This document shows, one piece after another, positions 1 to 9,900 of a stretch of 39,518 nt of DNA; within the stretch, counting starts at the first letter, position 1, and each line of letters begins with the position of its first letter. Source of the DNA: Diplocarpon mali (lineage: Eukaryota > Ascomycota > Leotiomycetes > Helotiales > Drepanopezizaceae); assembly GCA_024741835.1 (NCBI GenBank), contig JAENRP010000381.1, positions 1-39,518 of the forward strand, in the 5' to 3' direction. A program made the position numbers and the translations under genes. A model generated the notes under the pieces. It ran no database searches. It was not told the DNA's origin and worked only from the letters and a program-made list of their open reading frames with translations.

Positions 1-113
1 AAGCCTCCTAAGCCTCCTAAGTCTCCAAGTTCTTCAACAACTACTACTATTACTTACTACTCAATACTACCTTATACTCTCTTTACCATATCGGCCAGCC
101 CTCATATTTCACA
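1..113 (-). mobile_element. Terminal part of a further LTR element (X) inserted in Copia A-
   Basis: The A- copy of Copia breaks off exactly at 113/114. Read on the minus strand, the new sequence begins with TGTGAAATATGAGGG, so on the plus strand it ends in CACA: the TG...CA boundary expected of an LTR. This stretch is less eroded than its surroundings and keeps many CA/TG dinucleotides (for example TTCAACAACT), which suggests a younger insertion. It starts with a short AAGCCTCCT tandem. A stop-free plus frame (KPPKPPK...) runs in from the window edge and ends near 147, but it crosses the LTR edge and is probably not a gene. The rest of the element lies outside the window. Confidence 0.5.
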
Positions 114-2010
114 AATAGGCTTATATTTAAAGAAAACGAGATTATAGTAACGCTTTAACTAAGTTTACTTTACAGAATCTGCAATACTCCTAAAGCGCAA
201 AGTAAGGTCTACCTTAAAGTATTAAAAACCCTTATTTGCAAGGAGCCTCTTTAAGATAATATTAATAGTAAACTCCTTTATAATAGCAATATTGTATAGC
301 GTTATCCTTATAGGAGAGCCGTTATACTATAGAAGAGAGTCTGCTATATATCTATCCCCTCTCTTAATAATTAGGAGTCTTAAGGTACTTACTTTAATAT
401 ATTACTATAAGTTGCTAAAAGGCTTAAAGGTGCTTGCGATAAGTAAATCCTTTAAATTAATAATATAAGTAGCTGCGCAATTATTAAAGAGTATACTTAA
501 GGAGAGCAGGTAGTATTTTAGCTTAAAGAGGTAATAGATGTTAAACGATTCTTCAAAAGCGTTAAAGGCAAAGGGATCTATTACTATAAAGACTAGTAAG
601 TTCTCCCTTTTGCTTAAACCATCCTTTTTAAAAGCTAAAGCCTTTCCTTTGAATTTATCAATTGCTATTACTATAATATTATTCTCCTTAAGCTATATTT
701 AAAGACCTTTGAACTAGTCTCCTGCGTTTAATGCCTTTTATATTCGTAAGACCTCCTCTTATAAGAGGAGAACCTTTATATTTTCCTTACGCCTATCTAT
801 AGTATATAATAGTTTCCGACAGTCCTAGGGCTTCTAATAGTAGTTGGTAGAGCCTTTATAAGGGCACTTAGGCCTGATCTCCCTTCTAGAGCTTGTAAAG
901 CGATTTTAAGAGCTGCTTACTAAAGACTGCAAAAGGGTTTTAACATCTAAGAGAGACTTTCGAATAGTAAAAACTGCTAGCCCTTTATTATCAATTGCTC
1001 TATTAGATTCAATGCCTACTAAGGCGCGGCTTAGCTATATTAGGTTATGCTTATATAGGGTTCCTATTTACTTATTAATAATTAATTCCTCCTTTAAGCG
1101 GGTCGCTTAACTTAGATTAATTTTCATTATAACTAAGTCTAAAAAGTCAATCACTCTTAGTCTCCCTTTAATCTTAGAGAGATTATATTATTCTATTAGG
1201 CGGTATACCTCCTACTACTCCCAGATCTACTACTAAGTATTAGTTCTCTTAGTCTTACTTTAGCATAGTACGTCATAGTACTAAAGCCTCGTTTAAGACT
1301 GAATAGCCTTATTAGAAGGCGTAATATCACGCTTTAAAATAGATACTAAGCCTTAGAGTAAGAGTTGCTAATTTACTAAATTAGTATATAGGTCGTTAGT
1401 AATAGTTCCACTTATAAGAGTATCTCTATTAAGTATTAAAAAGGAGAGCTTCTTAGCTTAGATTTATACTTAAGCTATTATAAAAGCTAAAAGCATTCTA
1501 TCGATAGTCTTAGAGACCTATTCTAATAGTAGCTTATAGTATTTGCATTAGGTCTTTTAAGTCTTCTTATATATAAGGTGCTCCTTTATTAGGATTTTAT
1601 ATTTATCTTTAATATCTTTATAAGAGGCCTATAGAGGAGGAGCCTTTAATAGATCTCTTAAGGGAAAGCGGGCGTAAATCTATTTGGATAGAGTCGCTAT
1701 ATACTCTTTATATAACCTCGCGTAAACTATATGAAGGTTGGCCGTTTCCAATTCCTTAAGCTCCTATATAAAAGGAGCTTAAGGCTTAGTTTCTATAATT
1801 GACTTAAATAGGAGTCTCGGATTGGCAAAAATGGTAATATTATAAAGCTTAATAAAGAAAATATATTTATTAAACCACTTTACTTAAGAGGCAGAGGTAT
1901 TAAGGTAAGGCTTAAAGATACTTAAAGCGTTAGATATATTAAATAGAGTCTAATGAAAAAGGTTAAGTATATAAATGAAGTTTGCAAATAAGGTTCAATT
2001 AGAAAATGGA
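114..2010 (-). pseudogene. gag-pol: Copia A- gag and early pol relic
   Basis: The minus strand translates almost continuously into a fungal Copia Gag: a segment KWFNKYIFFIKLYN near the start, then LKEEHLIYKK-type charged helices, ISGTITNDLYTNLV, YRLIE, VIDFLDLV and SNRAIDNKGLAVFTIRK. A cysteine-poor remnant of a zinc-knuckle stretch (KCPYKGSTNYY, DCRKLLY) lies near 780-880. The part closest to 114 matches the pol segment that opens A+. More than 25 in-frame TAA/TAG codons interrupt it, mostly at positions where glutamine or tryptophan is expected, so it cannot be expressed. The start codon is uncertain; the frame is first convincing near 2010. Confidence 0.65.
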
Positions 2011-2130
2011 GATTTGTTAATTAAAAATAAAGGTCCTTTAAGTTATTATAAATACTTAAAGAGTCGGTTAAGAGCTCGGAGGGCCCTTTAGCCAGTTGTA
2101 TACAAAGAGAAAGTATATTAAAGTGCTTAT

Positions 2131-2142
2131 AAGGCTCATAAC
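2131..2142 (-). other. Primer binding site of Copia A- (half-tRNA iMet type)
   Basis: Directly after the LTR the minus strand reads GTTATGAGCCTT. This matches the complement of the initiator tRNA-Met anticodon loop (GGCTCATAAC), the half-tRNA primer known from Drosophila copia. The exact adjacency to the LTR end confirms both the LTR boundary and the strand of the element. Confidence 0.7.
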
Positions 2143-2339
2143 TATAATATAGTCGGCTGGAGGGCCTTTATTAGGTCGCTTAAGAGGCTCGCAGAAGTAA
2201 GAGAAGATGATTAATTATATTATTATCTAGTATATATATAGTAAAGAGACTTTGGAAAGAAAAGGGAGAGTCTATAACTCAGCAGAGTCACGTAGAGGGT
2301 CTCTAGAATAAGTGGAGACTCCGCCCATTCTGCACGACA
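2143..2339 (-). repeat. 5' LTR of Copia A- (197 bp)
   Basis: On the minus strand it begins TGTCGTGCAGAATGGG and ends in ATA (CA changed to TA). The same 197-bp unit is at 33777-33973 on the plus strand, with differences that are mostly transitions. The terminal TGT.GTGC and GCAC.ACA are inverted. Bases 2340-2344 (TCTCT) are the expected target duplication on this side; the partner is not visible because A- is truncated. Confidence 0.85.
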
Positions 2340-3655
2340 TCTCTACTATACCTATCGAATCTATATATAATCTTTTACTACTAACCTTAATAAAGCGCCT
2401 TTTTATTTTAATAAACAGGCCTTTAAATAGGTAGGGTTTATTAATTATATATACTATATAATTAGTATTATTATATTAGTCAGATTTAAAGATCTTATAA
2501 AGATCGGCTTTTAAAATATAAGCATCTTTATTATAATTATTATTTAAATTATCAGAAGTGGATTTAAGTTTAAATGACTTACTATTATTATTAAAGGTAT
2601 CTGCTAAAGTTTTAATTAAATAGCCTTTTCCTTTGCCTTTCCTTAATAGTTATAGCCTTTAGTAGGATAAGGGCAGTTTGCTTTTTAACTTCTACTTTAA
2701 TTGCTTCTTAATATTAAAGTTAGCAACTATATTGATCAATTGCCTTCTAACTTTATAATTAGTAATATTATAAGTACTATTATAGAAATAGTATTCCTAA
2801 TAAGCTTAAGGGCTTATCCTACGCTCCTTCTTCTTCTTAGGCTTATTATTGCCCTATAATATAGCATTTGCTAATTTAAAGCGTCCTTTAAGGTCTTACT
2901 TAATAGTTCAAAGGAGGTCAATCTTCTTATAGATCTTAAGGTTGGGTTAAATAAGAAGAGATTGTTTTATAATAGTAAACTTAAAAAGGAGGCTATTAAG
3001 TAGGAAATTAAAAAGCTAAGTTTCCTTAAAAGTCATAGCTATCCTAGGATTTGCAGCTCTTACTCTCCTCCTTACTTTATATAATATAGATTAAGCAAAG
3101 TCTATATTTATATTTATATCCTTACTATCTTTATCTTTTTTATATTAAAATAAAGTAATCTACTATAGTAGATACTAAGTATTAAGGGTAGTTATTTAAG
3201 AGTATTTTACCTTTAAAGTATCCTATCTTATCTTTATATTATTATAAACTCGAATAAAATCTCGGTCTTTATTAATTAAACCTCTATTGATCTTAAGCTT
3301 GCATTTAGCTAAGGCTAGCCTATACTCCTTCTCCTTTTCTATATTTAAAATTTGCCTTTAAGATTCTTAATTATTATCCACTAAAGCTCTTAAGCTAAGC
3401 TTATTTAATATATTTAATAAATCCTTAGCAATTGTATTAGCTATTAAAGTAGAAGTAGACAAATTAGTAAAAGGAGTATAAAGGGCTATTCTTGCGTATT
3501 TAATAAGTGTCTTTTAAATTGCTATTTTAATACTTTTACTTTTAAAGTAAAGCTTTAAATCGTCGAACTATTATTGCCAGTTCTTTTAAGAGAGTTAAAG
3601 GTCTTTAGGTCTAGTGTTTCGATCAGAATTAGAAGCTATTGCTATTTAAATAGAA
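2340..3655 (-). pseudogene. gag: Copia E gag relic, running into protease region
   Basis: The minus-strand frame gives IAIASNSDRNTRPKDL, then a helical Gag-like part (FDDLKLYFKSKSIKIAI, KTLIKYARIALYTPF), a charged segment (IEKEKEYRLALAKCKLKI) and a basic tail (NNKPKKKKERRIS) followed by a decayed zinc-knuckle stretch (EYYFYNSTYNITNY) in which cysteines would have become tyrosines by G-to-A change. The last part near 2340 (LKADLYKIFKSD, RLYIDSIGIVEMS) resembles the approach to a Copia protease. Frequent TAA/TAG codons stand at Gln positions. The start is placed near 3655, where the frame first reads well; an ATG may have been mutated to ATA. Confidence 0.6.
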
Positions 3656-3793
3656 TTGCATTTAAAATCAAATAAATTAAATAGTTAAAGGCACTCCTCC
3701 TATCGAAAGGTTAAAATGATTAAATAGCAGGTATTATAGAAGTATTAAATAGGAAGGAAGTCCTTTTATCGAAAAGGGTTTTTAGGCTATAAC

Positions 3794-3925
3794 GTAGGGA
3801 ATTATACCTCTTATAAAACATAGTAAAGCAAGGAATTATACCTCTTGTAGTACTAAAGGGTTATAAAGCAAGGAATTACACCTCTTGCAATATAGGTTAG
3901 CTAAATAGGGAATCATACCTCTTAT
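3794..3925. repeat. Four short hairpin repeats in the leader of E
   Basis: Four 21-bp units lie at 3794-3814, 3828-3848, 3868-3888 and 3905-3925, spaced 34, 40 and 37 bp apart. The best kept unit, GCAAGGAATTACACCTCTTG plus C, has GCAAG and CTTGC ends that can pair. They lie between the primer site and gag of E, where retrotransposon leaders carry dimerisation or packaging structures; that role is an inference only. Confidence 0.7.
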
Positions 3926-4029
3926 TTGCCGATTGCTTGCCTCTTACTATAAGTCTTATTTAACTTCTTACTAATAGTTGCAGCGCAAGTGCTTTCTAAG
4001 GGAAGTTAATAATCTATTATTAGTCTATC

Positions 4030-4043
4030 TAAGGCTTATAACC
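4030..4043 (-). other. Primer binding site of Copia E (half-tRNA iMet type)
   Basis: After the minus-strand LTR end (CTCAATA) the sequence is GGTTATAAGCCTTA. With one G-to-A change this is GGTTATGAGCC, the complement of the initiator tRNA-Met anticodon loop used by copia-type elements. Confidence 0.7.
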
Positions 4044-4238
4044 TATTGAGCTTAAGTAAGTTAGCACAATAGGTAATAGAAACTTCTAAAGGTCGATAGT
4101 CGATATATTAGTAAGAGTTAAGGAAGGAAGGTTACCCCTTTCTTCCCTATAGCTATATATATATCAATATCCTACTGACTAAGCAGTAGGGTCATATGAT
4201 AATACATCAGAGTGATAGCTATATCACCTATCTCAATA
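4044..4238 (-). repeat. 5' LTR of Copia E (195 bp)
   Basis: Bounded by TATTGAG and CTCAATA, which read TGTTGAG/CTCAACA before CA-to-TA change, a perfect 7-bp inverted repeat. Identical in length to 34975-35169 and 35270-35464. It is followed immediately at 4239 by the A+ Copia sequence; 4239-4243 (TTTAC) is the likely target-site copy on this side. Confidence 0.85.
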
Positions 4239-5462
4239 TTTACTACTAATATTATCTTAAAGAGGCTTCTTGCGGATAAGGATTTTTAGTACTCTAGGGT
4301 AGACCTTACTTTGCGCTCTAAGAGTATTGCAGATTCTATAAAGCAAGCTTAGTTAAAGCGTTACTATAATCTCGTTTTCTTTAAATATAAGCCTATTAAC
4401 TATTTGGATCTCTTAAATATACTTTAATATAACTTCTCTACCTTAATAGCGTTCCCTATATCTAAGATAACGCTTTATAATAGGTTCTAGTCTAGCTATA
4501 CGCCTACTAGGGTGCGGGATAATAATATATATATATAGTACCTTTGCACTAGCTACTTAGGCGCAGAGGCTCTTTAAGCGCTAGTCAAGTGCGCCAGGGG
4601 AGTGAAGATCAAGGGAATACAAAGGCTAGAGTGCCTTATATACGCAGTAGCGTTTGCTAGGCAAGTTATCTTTTGCGCTACCTTTAAGAACCGATCTCTA
4701 AGGCCCTTTTTTAAGATCTCTTAGGATCTTTTTAACTTTTTAAATAACTTATATAATAGCTGCTTATAGGTTCTTTTAATTAAGGATAAGTATAGTAGTA
4801 TACTTTGGATATTCCTATTAAGATCGAAGGGCAAAGATATAATTATAAAGGTTCTCTAGGCCTTTAAAGTATAGGTGAAACGCTAATATAGGCTTTCTAT
4901 TTGCAAGATTAGGCAAGATAATAACACTTTAATAATCTCCTTAAGGGAAGACTCTCTTATAGAGTACTAAAGATAGGTAAAAGAGGAGGGAATCGATTTA
5001 GAGCTTACTCCTGCTTATATATACTAACCTAATAGAGGCGCGAAGTAAGTAGGAAGGGAGTTGATTAAACGCTTTATTAAAATAAGGATCTACGCTAGGC
5101 TTCTAGCGAGCTTTTGACCAGAGGTTATAAAGGCTGCTATATACCTTTATAATATCTCCTTACTCGCTAAGAAGAAGATGATCTTATTAAGCAAGGCTCT
5201 TTACAATTGGTTTAAGTAGTATTTTCGATTCTATAAGCTACTGCTTATTAAGTAGATAATGGCGAGCTTAAAGCCCGACTAGAGTTACGTTTATATATAT
5301 AGCGCTTGCGTATACCCTTTAATTAAGGAGAAGGAGGCAGGGAAGGACCGCTGAACTTTTAAAATTGAACTATAAGGGCACTTAGGTTACTTAGTTAGAT
5401 ATATTACCTTTAATATTTATAAAATCTAAGTTCCTATACTTTAGTAAGTAATAATAACTTAT
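4239..5462 (+). pseudogene. pol: Copia A+ pre-integrase and integrase relic
   Basis: Plus-frame translation shows KRLLADKDF and LTLRSKSIADSIKQA near the start, a pre-integrase stretch (VKCARGVKIKGIQRLECL, about 4585-4640), then the integrase core: RPFFKIS.DLFNF with the first catalytic Asp near 4730, VLLIKDKYSSILW, ICKIRQDNNT (second Asp near 4920) and the C-terminal GHLGYLVRYITFNIYKI near 5380-5430. Stops replace Gln and Trp codons throughout. The frame continues after the B insertion at 19654. The first 160 bp are an inverted copy of 114-273. Confidence 0.8.
5458..5462. repeat. Target-site duplication CTTAT, left of tandem Copia B
   Basis: CTTAT precedes the first LTR (5463) and is repeated directly after the third LTR at 19649-19653. 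It is absent at the middle LTR. Confidence 0.85.
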
Positions 5463-5634
5463 TGTTGTGCTGTATTTAGAGGTGGATTCTCAGTAGTGGC
5501 AGAAGCTTGTAAAATTCTACTCTAACTATATACCTGAGCTCCCTTTATAGAAGTGCTCCGTGGCCACTTCAGGGGTATATTATATAAGCCAGTCCTCAGA
5601 TGCCTCAGTGCCTAAGGCTCCTTATGGCGCAATA
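5463..5634 (-). repeat. LTR 1 of Copia B (3' LTR of unit 1)
   Basis: 172 bp from TGTTGTGC to GCGCAATA (GCGCAACA before mutation). Differs from LTR 3 at about nine positions, all transitions. Confidence 0.9.
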
Positions 5635-6938
5635 TACCCCTTAGGTGAGAAGCAGCTCCTAAGCTAGGCTTAGCTATAACTAGCGCCAGATCTAATATAT
5701 AAGACTCCTTTATTATACTCCCTAGCTTTTAAAATAATGAAAATTGCTTAATAAAGCTATAATAAATAAAAGAGAAAGCGCGTTCTAGGTGCTTCCTCTA
5801 TAGAATAGAAGCTAAATCAGATAATAAAGGAAAGTTAATAAAGGCAGCGCGCCTATAAAAGTATGCGTTTTTCCCTTATAAAGCTTTCCTTCCTTATACT
5901 TCTTTAAATAATCACTTTAAAATAGAGAATAGCAATAACAACTCTAAGGAGCGCCCTATTAAGGCTATAACTATAAGCTTCCTAATCGTACTCCTTTACT
6001 CCTACTAAAGACTTATAGCAAAGTCGTTATACTCGAACATAGCTTAGAGCTTCTTAGCGCGGCAGATAGCAGGAGGATAATAACGCGCCTAAGACGTTTG
6101 ATGTAGTGATACCCCTGAGAGGGAGCGCGCCTCCTCCCCTCCCCGCCACCCCCTAGGCTATAGTTCCTAGAATACCAGCAGTCCCCTCTATAGCTCCCTC
6201 CTCCTATTGCAAGCTAGAGCAAGGGCTAATAAGGAATATACTATATAAGGGGTGCGTTTGAAGCTTCCTAGCTGGGAAGTCGGCTGGTGTATACTTTAAT
6301 AGCACAGTAGGAGTACGCTGCTTTCGTTATATGAAAGGAGGCCACGCGTGCCAAGAGCTTCCTGTCGGCACTTTAGAGGCGTAGGAAGACTATATATTCT
6401 TGTTAGAGGAGAATGACAATAATGCTATAGTACGTTCTCAAGCTCCCTCTAGGTGGTTTGCCACTAATAAGTAGTTCAAGGCCTTGCTGCTACTAAGAGG
6501 AAGGTGAGAGAGGAGCTTCGAAAGGCGCACTAGAGAGAGATAAAGGAGGTGGTATTATTAGAGGGTAAGTTATTATAAGCTTCCTTATACTATAGCTAAT
6601 AGCTTCCTAAAACCAGTGGCTCAGGAGCTCCCGCCGCCGATTATAGCACCTCTTGGCCTTGCCTCTCGCCTTGCAGAGGCTTTTAAGGCTCTTATAGCTA
6701 CTCCTGTTATTGCTCCTTAGGCTGCTCCTAGGGTTGTGCCACTGGAGGAGTCTATTACTTTTTAATAAGGATACGCCCTTATATTATTTGCAAAGCTATT
6801 AGAGGTTCTGATTATCTAAGGGAGTTGGTTTTAGGCCTCCCTATGTATTAGTATAAGGAAAATTGAACCCTATCTTGCGCTTCCTTCCTACTCGCTATTA
6901 TAAAGGAGATATGAAAGGATTGTGGAGCATTTAAAATG
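5635..6938. other. 3' region of Copia B unit 1, between RNase H and LTR
   Basis: About 1.3 kb that does not continue the gag-pol frame. It is less AT-rich than the rest, with CT-rich runs (CTCCTCCCCTCCCCGCC near 6131) and a Pro/Ala-coding stretch near 6630-6760. An open frame on the plus strand (6262-6507) is the only coding-like signal. No polypurine tract is obvious next to the LTR. Confidence 0.6.
6262..6507 (+). pseudogene. Antisense ORF relic in the 3' region of Copia B unit 1
   Basis: Opposite to gag-pol, the plus frame reads SFLAGKSAGVYFNSTVGV, then RCFRYMKGGHACQELP, EDYIFLLEENDNN and SRWFATNK, ending in TGA. Two in-frame TAG codons interrupt it; the first is TGG (Trp) in unit 2, so it is a mutation. 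The C-x2-C-x4-H-x-C-like spacing (third position Tyr, probably from Cys) hints at a small zinc-binding motif. Unit 2 keeps the same frame at 13269-13514. Antisense ORFs between pol and the 3' LTR are known in some plant LTR elements; I do not recognise this protein, and it could be chance. Confidence 0.35.
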
Positions 6939-6939
6939 C

Positions 6940-9900
6940 TAGCTTCTTGACTTGACCTCTTACGTCTTAGAGGTTTAAAAGCTTAATAAAGCTCTCGAAC
7001 TTTTGTCGAGGAAGGTTTTTAGTAAGGCCATCTGCGTGCATATCCTTAGTAGGGAGATAGGCCACTTGAAAGCTCCCTTTTTAGTGCTCCTATTGTAGCC
7101 ATATATTATATATATCAATATGTCAGAGCTTTGTAGAAATCCTTTAAGAGTCTCTTATAATAAGCTATATTATCTATTGATTATCGCAAAATATGGACTA
7201 TAGAGCTTCTACCTTAAGCTCTATTTCCTTAAAGAACCTCTTTAAAGCTATTATCTCCTTTGCTATATGCGCTACTCTTAGGAGCTTAGCCTCTGTAGTA
7301 GAAGTAGTAACTGTCGGTTGCTTTAAGGCTTTCTAAATGATTGCTCCTTTAAATAGGAATATAATAAAACCGTAAGAGGAGTACCTTATCTCTGGATCAT
7401 TTGCAAAGGAAGCATCTGACGATACTACTAGGTTATTTGATCTACTAAATCGACTATAAGTGATTCTTAGGAAGCGTATACTAAAAAGGTAGCGAATTAT
7501 CCAATTGATAGCTTTAAGGTGTTCGGAGCTTGGGTTTATATAGAAATAAGATAGCTAGGCGATTGCAAAAGCTATATTTAGGCGCAGTATAATAGCTGTA
7601 TATAAGGCAGAGCCTACTTTTTCCTAGAACTCCTTAATTCTCAAGTAGGGAGCTGTTTTATGGTTCTTTTTAAGTTTAAAGTAGGAGAGTGGCGTATTAG
7701 GGAAACGCCCTATATTAAGGCTAAACCTCTTCGCCATCTTCTCAATATAAGCGTCATAGAGCAGAGTAATTATACCCTGCTTCCTATCTTAAGAGACTCT
7801 TACCCCTAAGAACCACTTAATATCTCCTATAGCTATCAATTCGTATGCTTCGCGCAATCCCTCTATAGTCTTCTAAGCTTCTTCTGCATAAGAGGAGTAA
7901 TATATTACTTATATATCATTAATATAAAAGGCTATAAATACAGTCCTATCCTTATTAACGAATATACAAGGCTCCTTATTAAGAAGGGTAAGCTTCAAAG
8001 ACTTTAGAGTACTAGTAAAATCCTTATACTAAAGCGCTAGGGAGTCTTAAAGGCCGTATAAGGCGCGATCGAGCTCTACTACCTTATCTTTCTGCTTCCA
8101 ACCATCTAGTAAGAAGCAAACAACTAGCGCGCTCCAAGGGTCTCTCTTAGCATTTATAAAGGCATTAATAACATTAAACTGTCAGAGCTCTATATCGAAT
8201 TTAGCGGCAATCGCTATTATAACCTTAAAAGATCTCGATGCGAGCGTCGCAGTATAGGTAGAGAAAATAGAAGCTTCCTCCTAAAGATCTCCCCTTACTA
8301 CTATTCTTGACCTAAAGCGGCTAATCTCCCTAGAGGAGTTTAACTTATAATTAAAGACCCACTTTAGTAGTATAGGCCTTATAATAGCCTCGCTTCTATC
8401 GATCACTCTTTAGCAATTGCGCGCTTTTAGGTTCTTAATCTCAGTTCTAGCTCCCTCTTTAAATTGCTCTTCGAAAGGGTGATTTACAAGCTCCTTCCAA
8501 TGAGTTGGCGCTTTAGGAAGCTTATCTTAAGGTGGAATTAGAAGGGTAGAGTTTCCTCTAGAGCTTCTAGATTAAGTCGCCGCGGCCATAATATAGTATA
8601 CCGCTTTATACTCTTCTCTATTAGTTCTCGCAGGCTCTTGACTTAGCTAGAAAGTCGATATAAAGCTATTTACCTACTTTAACTAATATGTTTTAGGTTC
8701 TTTAAGGGCTAGTAGGAGATCCCTGACGCACGTTGCGTATATGGCATTCCCGCTCCCTCTTCTCCTTTTTAACCTGCAGAGTAGTACAAGTACCATTTCC
8801 TACTCCTTATCAGGCTTCTTGCGTTTTCGAAAGGCCCTTATATTAAGTACTTCAGGCTGAGCTTCTATTAGTTTCAAAGAGCTCCCTCTTTTAGTATTAC
8901 CCTTAAGAGCTTCCATATCCTAGCGTAGCTCCCGATTGATTGGTGCTTCTAATAAGAGCTAGCATGCTTCTTTACCAGTTGCCTATGGTAAAGCTTCTAG
9001 TAATTGAGGGGCCTACTCCTGCCTTTGCAATTGCTCAGTCTATATAGCAACTAGAGGCCTAGTATTACGCTCCCCAGTAGAACTGGCATTTATAATATCG
9101 CTTTCGACGCTCCTTCCAACTATTAATAGTTATCTTAAAGTATCTAACCCTTTGCTATTAGGCAGCTGCTCCTAAGTAGCTAGAGTAAAAACGCTATAAG
9201 TAGCCTTATAGGGGACAAGAGCCCTTGATAGATCTGAGCTTAGAGCTTCTATTAGTAAAAGATTAATAGGCTCACCCCCTACCAGGTTATCTATAGGCTG
9301 CTTGTCCAAAGCTCCCTCCATGTTCTTAATAATTAACTTAGCGTCTTAAGCTTCCTTCTCCTCCTCTTCGATCATTTGCATAATCTCCTTAATAATTAGG
9401 AGCAGATGGCCAGCCACCTTTTCGTACTCCTTAGAGTAGAATTTGGACTTGTCGAATTCGACATTTTAAGAGATTATAACCTTTCGGAGCTTAGGCACCT
9501 AGATCCTATATATATTAGTAGTGCAATAACCAATTAGGTATCTAATATACCCTTATAGCATAGTTTTGAAAGCTCTCTTATTCTTTAAAGCTTCCCTCTC
9601 CTTTGCTAATAGGTACGCGCGCGCTTTATACGCTTTTATACCCCCCTATTCTAGTCTTAAATCGGTAGTAAGCTTTATAGTAATCTATAGATCATACTAC
9701 TTAAAGTATTATTTAAACTAAAGCTAAAGCACCTTATTTGGACTCTTCTATCCCTTGCGCTTTAATAGGCCGATATTATAAAGGTATATTGCAGCTAGTA
9801 CAGCTTTAGGCCATAGGTACTCTAGGAGGTTAGCAGAGATTAGCATAGTAAGTGCCTTTTTAATAATCTCTGCTCCTGCTCTCTCGGAAGCTCCATTTGG

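Larger units (their letters stand above)
114..2339 (-). mobile_element. Copia element A- (5' LTR, gag, start of pol; truncated)
   Basis: Minus-strand Ty1/Copia relic reading from its 5' LTR (2143-2339) through a primer site, gag (about 2000 to 700) and into pol. It ends at 114, where element X is inserted. Its last 160 bp (114-273) are an inverted copy of 4239-4398, the first bases of A+, so A- and A+ are separate copies of one family. The LTR matches the 3' LTR of A+ at 33777-33973, with the same 197-bp length. A- appears to sit inside the gag/protease region of element E, whose reading resumes at 2340. Confidence 0.75.
2340..4238 (-). mobile_element. Copia element E (5' LTR, leader, gag)
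   Basis: Minus-strand element made of a 195-bp LTR (4044-4238), primer site (4030-4043), a leader with tandem hairpins and a gag relic (about 3655 to 2340) cut by A-. A+ sequence resumes at 4239, the first base after the LTR, so E seems to have inserted into A+; the far half of E and the left part of A+ would lie outside the window. Its LTR is the same as the two copies at 34975 and 35270, so E and F belong to one family: E shows the 5' half, F the pol and 3' half. Confidence 0.7.

Noticed and set aside
1..147. Proline-rich partial open frame entering from the window edge
   Set aside because: Crosses the exact boundary between element X and Copia A-, so it cannot be one gene as it stands.
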